The notes beneath the pieces were generated by a model. It was not told the origin of the DNA, searched no databases, and worked only from the letters and a program-made list of their open reading frames with translations. This document shows positions 33,301 through 46,880 of a stretch of DNA of 64,000 nucleotides, in pieces. The translations under genes and the position numbers were made by a program. Every line of letters begins with the position of its first letter. Position 1 is the stretch's first letter. Source of the DNA: Pseudopithomyces maydicus (Eukaryota; Ascomycota; Dothideomycetes; Pleosporales; Didymosphaeriaceae); assembly GCA_026873275.1 (NCBI GenBank), contig JANTUC010000016.1, positions 248,001 through 312,000 on the forward strand, in the 5' to 3' direction.

Positions 33301-35542
33301 AAACAGCAATTTTCTTATCAAAAAAAATATATATATTATTAATTTATCCTCCCAATCTTACGCGATATTATTGAAGAAGAAAGTATACATATTTTTAATA
33401 TAATTAAGCACCTAACGCTTTATATATATTATTTTTTTAATTATTAAATTATTTAATACTAACTTAATAAATAGCAACTAAGAAAGGTTTTAGGGTATTA
33501 TATAAAAATTATTTAGGTATATTATGCTTTTCTATATCCTATAAAAGCCTATTTATATTTAATTCTGCTATATTTACTAACTAACGTTATATATTCTTTA
33601 TTATTAAAATTATATTATTAACTATTTTTAGATTAAATAGGGTAAATAGAATAAAAATATTTATTATAAATAGGTAGCCTAGTACCGCTTCTATTATAAG
33701 TGATAGTATTACTTTATAAAGGAGGATAGTTCTTTATATACACTTTTTAGCTAGGCTTATAAATAAATCCTATAGAAATTTTATAACCTATTTTATTATT
33801 TAAATAATATAGGGCAAGATTAAGTTAGTTATTAAAATAAATGCCTAAAAGCTTATAAAAGTTTTAATTTAAAAAATAAAAAGGATTTATTTTAAATTTA
33901 TTCTTATAAGTTCCCCTCCTTTCTAGGGACTAATTAGGATAAGTAAGAATAAATCTTTTAAATAAAACTAAAGCAGCTATTTATACTTAAACTCCTTAAT
34001 AAGGAGTTATTTTTTTTAATTTTTTTAGGTCTAGCGGCAGCCTATTTATATATTAATAATTTAAAAGATTAAGTGTAACTTCTAGCTAGTTAAAATCATT
34101 CATTTTACTTTTATTAGTTTTCTTTTAAATTACTATAAAGGCAGTCTTAAGCTTCTAGATATTTATAATAATAAGGTATTATATTTTATTAATTTTAGAC
34201 TTTAGCGTCTGGCTCTTATTTAGTTAATATATAATTTAGGTAGATAGAAGTTAATAGACGCCTATTAATTTTTTAGTTTATATAGTAACATATTATAGTC
34301 TAGTTAGAGTATTGCGTTATACCTATAGCTATAAGGACTATAATTAAATAATATTATTAAATAATTTAGGGCCCTAACATTTATTTACTTTTTTAATCAT
34401 ATTAATTATCTTCTTTATATACTTCTCCTTTAAGGTTTAAATATTTTAAATTTATAAATAGGCCTCTGTTAATACTAAAAATTCTTTAAAAAGTTAAATT
34501 ACTTTGTAATTTTACTTAATGTATTTTACCAGCGCTATAATAATAATAATAAATTTTATAAAGTTATTATTATATATATATAAAATTTTTTAATAAATCT
34601 TTTAATACGCAGCTGGTAACTGCTAGTAAGTAATATATAAATAATTATTAATAATTAAGTTTTTTTCTAATAGAATGTATTACTAATAGTTAACTAAATT
34701 ATTAAATTTTTATAATATTATTTACTAGCTACTATTTAACTGCGTAATATACTTTTTAAAGTTTTCTTAGTTTTAGCTTAATACTATAGTAAATATAATA
34801 AAAGGGGTATTTTTTATAAAAAATATTTATTTAGTAGTCTTTCGCCCCGCAGGCTATCTCTTTTAATTTATTTTTATTATATTATCTTTTTTAAGAATTC
34901 TAAGCAGGTGTTAAAAACAATTAGTACTTTAAAATAAATAATTAGAATTAAAATATTAATAAAAATAGTTAATAAATTTATAGAGTAAGAGAAAATAAAG
35001 TAGATAATAAAAAGATTTCTTTTATTTTTAATCCTTTTAATTTTAGTCTCTATTTATATTTTTACTTATTCTTTACTACTACCTAATAGCTGCCTAATTT
35101 ATAAATAAATAAAATATTTTATTTTCTAACTACTACTCTATAAACTCTCTTTTTAATTTAATTCCTCTTTTTATATACCTCTAAATTTACCACTTTTCTA
35201 TTAAACTTATTATTTAGTATCCTTTTATTAGCTTATACCTAACTGCTATTCTTATTAATTTTTTAATTTTAGTTTATAAGGTTCCTGTATTTACGCTGCG
35301 CTTATATAGTATAATAATATATTTATTTATAGTTATTAATAAACTATTCTATTTATTTATTATATCTAGTTAGGCTGCCTACTAACATTATAAATATTTT
35401 TTTTAATTACTAATTAGGACGCCGTCTATTATTAAACTAATTTAGAAATATTCATTTTATAAGTTTACGCTATTATTAAATTATGTTATATAATACTATA
35501 TAGAGGCTGATAATACTAAGAAGGTCTAGTATAGGTTAGTAT
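30387..35542. mobile_element. Unit X, copy 1 (interrupted by family F2)
   Basis: About 4.06 kb of shared sequence with 42817-46880 once the F2 insertion (32242-33329 and one 11-bp duplication) is removed. It has L at the left end in forward and L at the right end (35543) in inverted orientation. Translations on both strands are full of stops and I recognise no domain securely. Inverted flanks suggest a DNA transposon with 329-bp terminal inverted repeats, but nesting of LTR elements is an alternative. Confidence 0.5.
32242..33329 (+). mobile_element. Family F2 poly(A) element, copy 1
   Basis: 1088 bp inserted in unit X, flanked by an 11-bp target duplication TATATATTATT (32231-32241 and 33330-33340); the intact target is seen in X copy 2 near 44665. 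The 5' end carries the 16-bp palindrome GGTCTCGATCGAGACC. The 3' end is GTAGTTGCAAACAGCAATTT, then CTTATC and a short A tract. Compared with copy 2 it lacks about 57 bases near 33212. No recognisable protein; behaves like a non-LTR or SINE-like retroposon. Confidence 0.8.
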
Positions 35543-35736
35543 TATATTGTGGGGAGGTGGTCTCCCCATAAATAGATAATTAGATTAATTAATTATATAG
35601 TATTAGATAAGGCTTTAGTTAGTATATTTATTAATAAAGATTCTTAATAAAAGGATTATTCTACTTTTATATCTTATAACTTAGATAAGAATAATAATAA
35701 AGCCTTTTTATTAAATAGTTTTAATTTATTATATAT
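35543..35736 (-). repeat. Repeat L, inverted partial copy
   Basis: Reverse complement of the last about 194 bases of L, with the palindromic GTGGGGAGGTGGTCTCCCCA at 35549-35568. The outer part is missing. It forms the right-hand flank of unit X copy 1. Confidence 0.7.
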
Positions 35737-35807
35737 CGCAAGAGACAGATATTCATTTAGAAAGCTTAGGGATAAAGCTTATAAGCTTGTAGAATCGTAG
35801 AATAGTA

Positions 35808-35930
35808 GTTCTAAAATATATTATATATTTAGCTCTTAGAGCTAGTTTTTTTATATATTAAATAATTAATTTTTCTATATATAGTAAATTTTTAAAGTCT
35901 ATATTATCCAGCTTATCTATCCTCTAATAG
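35808..35930 (+). repeat. Repeat K, copy 1
   Basis: A segment containing TAGCTCTTAGAGCTAGTTTT and ATATTATCCAGCTTATCTA that recurs at 59250-59370. The TAGCTCTTAGAGCTA part is itself a palindrome. Identity unknown; possibly part of a further LTR. Confidence 0.5.
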
Positions 35931-36463
35931 TTATAAGTCTAGTATATTAAGAATAAAAATATTTCTCACTATATAATCAATCGCTAGAAAATAAACTTAA
36001 ATATTTTAATTTATTTAAAAGCCTCTTCTTATTACTTTTTATTTTTATATATTAAGAGTAATACTTATTTACTATTATAAAATTTCCTTATAAGGCTTAT
36101 TATAAGACCTTATTCTAATAATATATTTAATACTTTAAGTATTTAGTTTACTAATTGCAAAAATTAACTAATATAATATATATAGCTTAAGATTATAGCC
36201 CTCTAGTAAAGTATTTAAAAATATATTAATTTAGATATACCACTTATAAAAAACCTTATAATAATTACTTTAAAGATTCCTAATCTTTAGAAAATAATTA
36301 TAAATATAGAATAAATATACTAAGAATTAGAAAAGCTAAATAAACTTATTAAAATACTTAAGTTTATAATAACCTACTATAAGGAACGCGATAAAAGTAT
36401 AAATTTAAAATTTTTTATTAAAAGCTTAGCCCTAATAAAAATAATAATTATAATAATTATTAT

Positions 36464-36517
36464 TATTTTGTGTTTTTGGAAAGCGGCAGCAGAGTAGCTG
36501 ATTGGATGAAAACGCAT
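36464..36517. mobile_element. 54-bp insertion with intact CA/TG and 14-bp flanking repeat
   Basis: A short island, rich in the CA/TG dinucleotides missing all around it (core GGAAAGCGGCAGCAGAGTAG). The 14-base direct repeat ATAATAATTATTAT lies on both sides (36450-36463 and 36518-36531), as a target-site duplication would. Because the flank is itself simple-sequence AT, chance is possible. Confidence 0.4.
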
Positions 36518-37546
36518 ATAATAATTATTATATAGACATTTTTCGCTAGTATTAACTAACTATAAATAGTTATAAAGTATATTCTACTAAGTATATAACT
36601 TATATATAAAGAGTTTAGAATCTCTATAATTAAATAATTGAAATAATTAATTAGTAGCTTTTTACTCCTACTATACTTAATATTATTAATTAGAAGAGCT
36701 CTATAATTTAAATAATAATTAGATGTTTAAAGGATAAGCTAGCTTTATCTAAAATAATAATAAATGATTAAATTTACTAAAAATATTATATTATACTTAA
36801 AAAAGCACGCTATAATTAAATAACCCTAAAAACTAATGTAAGAAATAAAACGCTCTTTATATATTTATTATATAATATAAAATCCTAAAATTTCAGGGAG
36901 AAATTATTATAATAGACTTTTTAAGCACTATTATATATAAAATAATACTAAAATAGGCTTATATATAATACGCCGAAATTAAGCGCTAATAAATAAAAAG
37001 AGAAAAAATACTTTCTATTAAAAATATTAGTAAACTTTTTTTAGCCTATTTAAACCTACATACTAATAACTTGAATATTAAATTTAAAATCTTTATAATA
37101 CTTTTAAAAAAATAAAACTTTAAAAAGTAGTATTAACGGTATATTAAGCTTTAAAAAAATAAAAGTTACTTTTATAAAAAAAGCTATAATTAGTCTCTAT
37201 AATTATATAAATACTTATAAATCATTATTTAAGGATTATACTAGAGCAGGCTAATAATTTTAACTAAAAAAAGAAAAATAAAATTCTAATACATTTTACT
37301 TATTTAAATTATACTTAGGTACGCGATACTATAAAGAAAAAATAAAATGAGAAAAAGAAAGCTTTAAAAATTATTTTTTTAAATAATATTAGTATTATAC
37401 TAATTAATCCTATAATTATAAGCACTATAAAAGAATTAAATATATATACTATTTTCAACTTTAATATTTACCCGCTCTTAAGGAGCACTATTTTAAATAA
37501 TAAAAATACTATATATTTTATTAATAACGTCTTAATACTTATACTA

Positions 37547-37747
37547 GTGTTATTTAAAAAAAGCTTTATATATAATATAATTAAAGTAGGCACTGCGTCC
37601 TACCCTATATTTAAAAAAGGAACTAGAGTTATTAAAAAGATTTATATAATATTTAATAGAAAGCGCGGCGAGCTTACGCTTAATAATATAATTATAATAA
37701 AAAGTTTTTATATAAATATTATTTTTAAAACTTTATTACTTAAATAA
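37547..37747 (+). pseudogene. Copia protease-region fragment still open for 66 codons
   Basis: The longest open frame in the copia copy. The segment GTRVIKKIYIIFNRKR followed by ELTLNNIIIIKSFYINIIF fits the copia protease-to-spacer pattern (hydrophobic strands, then LTLxNVLYVPxxxxNL). It is a remnant by base change, not a gene in its own right. Confidence 0.6.
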
Positions 37748-38664
37748 AATATATAGTATATAGATTATAATAGCATACTACGCTATAATAAATTTACTTA
37801 TAATTTAATACTTATAAAGCTTAAGTGTAAGTATAACTTTATTTTTATTAAATATAAACCTATTTTTTATTATTCTACTATTATAAGTGTACTACTTACT
37901 TATAAAAAGATTAAAAGCTTTTATACTTTAATTTTAAAAATAGATTTTATTAAGCTCTAGCACTAGTATTCTAATTATTTAAATAAAAATATTTCAGAGA
38001 CGCTAATTAGGAGAGTAAAAAATATAAAAATGAAAAAAATATTAAAAAAGAATATAAGCACTATATAATAATATATACTTTTTAAATAATTTTTAAAAGA
38101 CTAAAAGAATAATCTCTAAATTTATATTTTTAAATTTTATAAAACTTATTTAATTATTTAATTAGTAAACTTAATGAATATTAATTTATATTTTTAAAGT
38201 ATCATTATAGCGGAAAGTTATATATATTTCTACTATATAATAAGTTTATTATAAAGATTTTAGAGATCTAGAAGAGCTTTATAATCTATATTTAAATATA
38301 TTACTATTTAAAAATTATTATAATTTTCTAAAATAATAATAATATAATAATATATTTACTAAAAGGTCAAGCGCGCTTTAAAATATAGATTAAAGAGCGC
38401 GGTATTATTATTAAAATATCTTTATTATATATTTATAAGCGTAATAGCGGCGCAGAGAGAATAGAATAAAAAATAATTATTAATTTTTTTAAAAATAAAG
38501 CTTAATACTAACCTATTAAATAAATTATAACTTAAAGTAGTACTTATAGTATAATTACTTATTTAATTAATATAAGCCCTACTTCTTTTAAATATATAAT
38601 CTCTCTAAATAAAGCGCTAGACATATAATTTATATAATATTTTAAATAATATTAACTAGAGCGT

Positions 38665-39808
38665 CCAGTCTCGATCGAGACTCACAGGTTCCAGAAAGTT
38701 CTAATAATTGATATAATAAGCGATTATTTAATTAATTATAAAGCACACACAGAAGATTCATTTAATTATATAAGAAGTTATTTTAAAAGAAAATAGATTT
38801 AGTATAATTAAACACTATAATAACTATTATTTTATACTTATAAGACGCTCCTAAACCTCTACTATACCTTTTACTTAAGCTTCCTCTCTATAAGACTTAA
38901 AAATATCCTTTAAATTTTTATTTAAATTTATCTTCCTCTTCTAGTTACTTTTATTTTTAGTTAATTAATAATCGTCGTCTTTTAGTATATTTTCCATAAT
39001 TTTAACCTAAAATTCTATGAAAGAAATATAAGATTTATTCTAAAAATTTATATTTACTAGGATTAGCACCAGCACTAGTATTAATATAAATTCTAGAATT
39101 TTAATCTACTAAGTTTTAGAGCGAGTCTATATTTAGTATCTAATAATAAAAGCCTTAAAATTAAGGCTATTTTATTATTGTTATAAACTACCTTTTTAAT
39201 ATATAATTATAACTTTGCTAGGCGTTCTTTGCTTAAAGGGACTATAGTATTTATTTTATTATTCTATTTTAATAGCTTTTTACCTCTAAAGCCTTTAAAG
39301 AACGGCCTAATTATTTTATTTACTTCCTAATTATTTAAAAATAATAGTAGAAGTCTTAAAAGCAGAGAAAGATATTTTAAGAATAAAATATAATAAGATA
39401 TAATTAAGCTGTAAAAATATTAAAATATATATTATATTAGATATTAGAACTAGCTATTATTATTAAGTCTTCTTAAATTAAATTAAACATCCTAAAAAAT
39501 AATTTTAATTATAATAAGGTGTTGCTTGGTATCTGTTAGGACTAAAAGATTTTATTTAAATTATTATTTATATCTATTATCTTATTTCGATAGTACTAGA
39601 TAGTAGAGTATACTTTAGTATTCTTTATATCTAAAGCTACTATCTTGGCAATTGTATAGTAATATAAGTTTGAACTACAGTGTGATTATATAAATTAGAA
39701 GAAAAGAACACCATTTAAGAGCTAATTATTAGTTATATAGTATATAGAGCTTATTTTCTTATTACTAGGTAGTTGCAAACAGCAATTTTCTTATTAAAAA
39801 AAAAAAAA
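38665..39808 (+). mobile_element. Family F2 poly(A) element, copy 2
   Basis: 1144 bp inserted in the copia integrase region, flanked by an 11-bp duplication AACTAGAGCGT (38654-38664 and 39809-39819). The uninterrupted site is seen in the copia fragment near 30013. The 5' palindrome core TCTCGATCGAGA is kept; the 3' end is a run of A residues (about 39796-39810). It keeps about 57 bases (39632-39690) missing from copy 1. Confidence 0.85.
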
Positions 39809-42487
39809 AACTAGAGCGTATAAGGAGTGCACTAATTAATTTATAACTAAATTAAAATAGTATATTTATATATAATTATTATATATACCCTTTAAATAAG
39901 GATAAAATAGTAGGTTATAAAAGGCATAACTTTAAAATAATATTTAGGGGTTATATTAAATATTTAATAGGCTATAAAGCTTTTAATATTTATAGAATAT
40001 AAATTCTAGTGCTCGACTAGATAATTATAATATATAATATAATATTTAATAAGTATTCCTTCTATATTAAAAATAAAAATCTAGTATTTACTAGAGAAGA
40101 GATTATAAAGCTTATAAATATTTTAAATAAAAGTAAGATAGTTAATTTTAAAAAATATTTAATAATATTCTTAAATATACTAGCGTATTACCTAAAAAAT
40201 AAAATTATAATAATAATTAGAGAAACCTATCTAAATATTAATTTAAAAATATAATTAATTAAAAGAGCGTTCCCTTAGCTAGCCTACTAAAAGAATATTC
40301 TAATAATTAAATTAAAATAAAGGAGCTATTAGCTAAACTAATAAATAATAAAAAAATTTTTATAATTTTTTAATTACCTAAGCCTTATTACTCTAGACCC
40401 TACGCTAGAATATAAAATTATTAAAAAAATAATCTTTTAGATAATTTATAAAAAATAAATTATATTAATAAAATAGATAAATTAAAATTAAAGCTATTAA
40501 GCTAATATATAAAATATTTAAGCTCTACTAACACCTTTTAAATAATAAAATAAAACTCTAGTCTACCTATAGAAGTAGAAGTACTACTACTTATTAAAAG
40601 ATAGTATAAGTAATAAGTATAAAAACTATTTATTTATTTAAGCTGTAAATAGTATATTTAAAATTAAAAAAATTTTAATATACTAAAAGATAGTACAGCA
40701 AATTAAAGAGTATATATAATAATTATTAAAATATTATTTAAATACTTAAATAAGCTTTAGCTTAATTTTTTAAACTTCTTTCTTTTTAGTATTCCTAAAA
40801 TCTAAGAAGCTTATAAAAAGCTAGTTATAATAAATAGAATAATTTAAAATATTTTAACAATAAGGCTTAAGCCCTTATTATTAGAAATTTAATTATTAAT
40901 AATTAAATTTCCCCTTTACTAATAACTTAAAAATAGTTCTTTAGGTATAAGCTAGAATAGCTGTTTAAGAATATTATTTATAAAAAGATTTTAATATTAT
41001 TAAAAATAGGAATCTAGGAGAAGATTTTAAATGATTTAATAAGTAAATACTTACTTTTACTAAAGTAGGTATTTATATATAAATATAATAAGGATAGCTA
41101 CTTTACTAAGTATAAAATTTATATAATAATTAAAGGAAACCTATAGTAAATTAATTTAATTATTTTTACTTATATTATAATACTTATAATAAGATCGTTC
41201 AAAACTATAATTATAATTATAATAGAATTTAACTTAAAAATTTTATAATTTAATATAGTAGATGCGTTCCTAAATATCTTTATTAATAAAAATAACTTTA
41301 TACTCTATAAGCTACCTAATAATTATTATAAGCTAAAATATTATATTCAGCTTAAAAGAGCTCTTTATAGGCTAAGGGATTTACTTTTTTTATAATATAA
41401 AGAATTTTGAAGTATTTTATTAATAATTAATTTTTATATCTCTAAAGAGGAGCCTTATATATTCTTTAATAAAAAATTAAACAATCTTTATATTCTTTTA
41501 TATAAATAATAATCTAGTTCTCTATTATAAGGATTAGTAGAAAGAAGCTATAAAACTTATTAAATAAGTTTAAAATAAATATAAGCTTAAAAAAAAGGAC
41601 CTATAAAATAGTTTTTAGAAGTTTAGGTAATTAGAAATAGAAAGACTAAGATAATTACCTTTATTTATAATATTTATATTAAAAAGATAGCTAAAAGATT
41701 TAATCTAAACTTAATAATATATTTATTAAAAATACTATTACCTTTAATTAAGCTTTTAAAGTATAAAGGTTAAGTAATTAAATAAAAGATTAAGGCATAC
41801 TAAGAGTGTATAAAATTTATATTATATATAGTAATTATATTATAGCCTAATATTACTTTTTTAATTACTAAGCTCTTCTATTTTTTAATTAATTTAAGTA
41901 AAAAGTATTTTAAAACTATAGAGTGCCTAATAATATTTCTATATAATTTTTATTAAAAAATAATTTAGTGTAGAGCTCTAATAAGTCTAAAATTTATAAT
42001 TTATAGAGACGCTTCTTTTATAAATAATTTAAAAATTAAATAATTTTTCTATAATTATATTATAATACTCTTTAGGAATACTATAGTATAGAAGGCTATT
42101 AACTAACTAATAATAATGATTTCTATTACTAAAGTAGAGTTTATAGCGCTAAAATATATAAATAAAAAAATTATAGTGCTTAAAAGATTCTTTATAGAGT
42201 TTATACTTAATTTAAGTAATATTGAAAAAATCTTTTATAATAATAAGTAAATATTTAGGCTAATAGTAGAATAAAATAAATAAATTACTACTACGCTGCG
42301 CTATATAAATATTAAAAATTTCTAATTATACTAAAAGTATACTAAAGAGTTATTTAAAGGTTAATATTTAAAAATAAGCAATATACCTGCGGATAGATTT
42401 ATAAAAATTTTATTAAAATAGTAATTTAATTACTTTAAAGAGCTACTAAATTTAAAAAATATTAAAAAACTAATTATAGTGAAGCAG

Positions 42488-42816
42488 TGCTAGGTGCGTA
42501 TAAGGATTTTTAATTAGGATTCTACAGACGTCCCTAGTAAAGTAAGAAATCCAGGAATATTAGGCGCCCATAGTAGTAGTAATCAGAGAAGTTACTATAT
42601 AAGTATAGTAAACCAATATAATATATATAATAAATTAAAACTATCTAGTAAAAAGGCCTTATCGTCGTCCTTATTTAAATTATAAAGTATAAAGGTAGAA
42701 TAATCCTCCTATTAAGGATCTCTTTTAACAGATATACTAACTAAAGCCTTACTTAATACTATATAATTAATTAATTAAATTATTTATCTATAGAAAGACT
42801 ACCTCTTTATAATATA
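42488..42816 (+). repeat. Repeat L, 329 bp (forward copy 2)
   Basis: Starts TGCTAGGTGCGTATAAGG directly after the copia RNase H end; followed by unit X copy 2. Position suggests the 3' LTR of copia copy B, or a terminal repeat of X inserted exactly there. Confidence 0.7.
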
Positions 42817-45800
42817 ATCCTCTTAAACTTTTCGTTTTATAGTCCTATTATAAAACTAAAAGACCAGAACTCAGATCCTCCTACTATAATAAATATATTA
42901 ATTTAACTAATAACTCTACCTTTTTAAGAAGAGTATAATAACTATCTCTTATATAACCCTTTCTATATACTTTAACCCTCCCTAGCAGCACCCCACTATT
43001 ATATAAAAATTATTATTATATTATTTTAAGTAAAATTAGTTTTAAATGCCGCTGAGCCAGTATACTACTTATAAATAGAGAAGTATAATTAATCTAGTAA
43101 TTTATATTATTTAGTAGACTTTAGTCTAAAGGCCCTTTTTTTAGTTACCTTATAAATCTTCTATACTTAAATAGCTTAAGTAATAATATTATTATAATAG
43201 GCTTATACTACCTTCTCCTATTTCTTTTTTATAAAATCCTCTTTTCTAAGCAGATTATACAGGGCCTATTTTACCTAAATACTATTCTATAGCTCTTAAT
43301 AGATTAACGCCTATATAACTATATTCTTAAAAACTAGCCTACTATTACCTAGAAAGGGCCACTTAATATCCCTAAATATATTTAAGTGTCCTAAGGACGT
43401 ATATAGAGCTATAATTAAATACTAATAAGTAAGTATAATTTCCTTATAAGTATCTATTTTTAAATTCTCTATTATATATCTGTCGTTCTAAACGCGAATA
43501 AATTATAATAATATTATATATTATTACTTAGTTATATCGTTAATTAATCTATAAAGAAGGCGTAAATTTAAAATATAAACTATTCCAGCCTTAATAAGGT
43601 ATTTCTTCTACTTAAGCTTAAAATAAGTAGTTTTCTATTTAAATAAAAAGTCCTCCTTATCTTTCTATACCTCTACACAGCCTAATTTAAACAGATTCTT
43701 AGAATCTTATTATTACTAGTACTTTATTAAGTACTTATAAAAACTATTTAATAGCTTAATATAGTTCTTATTATCCTTATTATTCTATAAAACTAATCTT
43801 TATATTATCTTTACCCTTAAGTTGCTATGCACTGCTTATATAATATTTAAGTTAATATAATAAAAATATATCGCATTTCTAGGCTTTATAAACTTAGTAT
43901 AGTAAGGGTAACTAATTAACTTATATTACTTCCACAACACTATATATAAAATATAATATTTTAGATTAGTTTATATAATAGTCTAAATAATAGAGTAGTA
44001 TATAATTTAGCACTAACCTAAGTTCAATTTCCTATTAATCTAGTAAGTATAAAAATTATATATATTATATAACTTATCTAAAATCTCTTTAAGCTAGTTA
44101 TTCTAAAGCACTTAGCTAAAAATATCTTAAGTAATTATCTCTATATTTTAAAATTACTAAATTATTAGTATAAGCCCTAATATCCTAATAACTATAAAAT
44201 AATTAATAATAATAATTATCTTTGCCAGTATAAATTAGTAAAATATTAAATTATTTATTTTATAAAATCTGCGCTCCCCCGCTACTAAAAAATATAAGTA
44301 ATAGTACCTACCTTTATATCGCCCTACTAATAAGGCTGGCTCTAAAGTACTAATAAAATATATATTATAATAACGTGGTTCTTAGCTTAGGTAGTTAAAC
44401 CTATAAAACTAGTTATAATTTTTATATACTTATAATAAATTACCTAATCTTATTCTATATTATACTTTAGATATTCTAGCCCCTAGAGACTCCCACGTAA
44501 TAAATATTATATTATACTTTAAATAGTTTTACCTACTTATTATAGGTTAGTATCTTTTTATATAATTATTTCTTTAAAATTTTCTTTAGAAACTATATTA
44601 TCTGCTAATCTAGTTACTTATATTTATAAAAATAAGTACTCTCCTATACTATATAATTATATACTATTAATTTATCCTCCTGATCTTGCGCAATATTATT
44701 AAGGAAAAAAGTATAAATACTCTTAATATAGCTAAATACTTAATACTTTATATATACTATCCCTTTCTAGTTATTATATTATTTAACACTAACTTAGTAA
44801 ATAATAACTAGAAAAGGCTCTAAAGTACTATATAAAAGTTATTTAAGTATATTATACCTTTTTATATCCTATAAAAGCCTATCTATATCTAATTCCACTA
44901 TATTTACTAACTAAAGCTATATATTCTCTATTACTAAAATTATATTATTAATTATTTCTAAGTTAAACAGGGCAAATAAAATAAGGGCGCCTATTATAGG
45001 CGAGTGGCCTAGTACTACCTCTATTATAGGTGATATTAATACTCTATAAAAGAGAATAATTCTTTATACGCGCTTTTTAGCTAAACTTATAAGTAAATCT
45101 TATAAAAACTCTATAGCCTATTCTATTATCTAAGTAATATAGGACAAAATTAAGCTAATTATTATAATAAATGCCTAAGGGCTCGCTAAACTCTTAACTT
45201 AAGAAATAAAAGGGGTTTATTTTAGACTTATTTTTATAAGCTCCCCTCCTTTCTAGGGGCTAATTAGGATAAGTAAAAATAAATTCTTTAAATAAAATTA
45301 AAGCTGCTACCTATCCTTAAACTTTTTTATAAAAAATTATTATTTTTTTAGCTTCTCTAGGTCCTATAGTAATTTATTTATATACTAAAAATTTAAGAGG
45401 TTGAGTGCAGTTCTAAATTAATTAAAATTATTTATTCTATTCTCGCTAGCCTTCTTTTAGATTATTATAAAGGCAGCCCTAACCTTTTAAATATTTATAG
45501 TAATAAGGTGTTATATTTTATTAATCCTAAATCCTAGTATCTAGCTCTTATTTAATTAATATATAATTTAGATAGATAGAAGCTAATAAATACTTATTAA
45601 ATTCTTAATTTATAAAGTAATATACTGCAGCCTAATTAGAGCGTTATATTATATTTATAATTATAAGAAATAGGGCTATATAATATTATTAATTAAATTA
45701 GAGCTCTAATACTCCTCTACTCTTTTAAGTATATTAATTATCTTCTTTATATACTTCTCCTCTAAAATTTATATATCCTGAACCTATAAATAGATCTCTA

Positions 45801-46880
45801 TTAATATTAAGAGTCTTTTAAAGAGCTAAGTTATTTTTTAATTTTACTTAATGTATCTTCCCAGCACTATAATAACAGTAATAAATTTTATAAAGTTATT
45901 ATTATATATATATAAAATTTCTTAATAAGTCTTTTAACGCGTAGCCGGCGACTGCTGATAAGTAATATATAAATAATTACTAATAGTTAAGTTTCTATCT
46001 AATAGGACGTATTATTAATAGTTAGCTAAATTATTAAATCTTTATAATATTATCTACTAATTATTATTTAATTATATAGTATGCTCCTTAAGGCTCTTCT
46101 AATTTTAATTTAATACTATAGTAATTATAATAGGAGGGGTATTTCTTATAAATAGTATCTATTTAATAATTTTCCGCCCTATAGGTTATCTTTTTTAACT
46201 TATCCTTAATATACTATCTTTTTTAAAGATTTTAAATAGGTGTTAAGGATAACTAGCACTTTAAAATAAATAATTAAAATTAGGGTATTAATAAAGATAG
46301 TTAATAAATTTATAAAGTAAAAGAAAGTAGAGTAGGTAGTAAGAAGACCTCTTTTATTTATTATTTTTTTAATTTTAATCTCTATTTACACCCCTACTCG
46401 CCCTTTACTATTATTTAATAATTATTTAATTTATAAATAAGTAAAATATCTTATTTTTTAATCGCTACTTTATAGACCCTCTTTTTTAACTTAACTCCTC
46501 TTTTTATATACCCCCTGATTTACTATCCCCCTACTAAACCTATTATTTAATATTCCTTTATTAGCTTATACTTAACTGCTATTCTTATTAACCCCTTAAT
46601 TTTAGTTTATAAGACTCCTATATTTATACTACGCTTATATAATATAGTAGTATATTTATTTATAGTTATTTATAGGCCGTTTTATTTATCTATTATACTT
46701 AGTTAGACTATTTATTAGTATTATAAATATTACCCTATCTTTTAATCTACTAATTAGAACGCTATCTATTACTAAGCTAACTTAAGAATATTTACCCTAT
46801 AAGTTTACGCTATTATTAAGTTATACTATATATTAGTACGCGGAGGCCGATAATACTAAAAAGGTTTAATATAAATTAGT
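42817..46880. mobile_element. Unit X, copy 2
   Basis: Collinear with 30387-35542 without the F2 insertion. It contains the intact F2 target site near 44665. It loses similarity just after TATAAATTAGT at 46880, and no L copy follows. Heavily mutated; no domain named. Confidence 0.6.

Larger units (their letters stand above)
36550..42487 (+). mobile_element. Ty1/copia retrotransposon copy B, RIP-degraded, with nested F2
   Basis: Order along the plus strand fits copia: protease-like region (37547-37747), integrase (38340-38660), then after the nested F2 element the reverse transcriptase and RNase H. The RT keeps a recognisable pattern (LKRALYRLRDLP about 41350-41390; FLLYINN for the YVDD box about 41495). 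RNase H/C-terminus at 42120-42470 reads ITKVEFIALK, later IPADRFIKILL, matching copia STTEAEYxALS and ADxLTK. Repeat L follows at 42488, as a 3' LTR would. Many TAA/TAG stops; inactive. The left limit is approximate. Confidence 0.75.
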
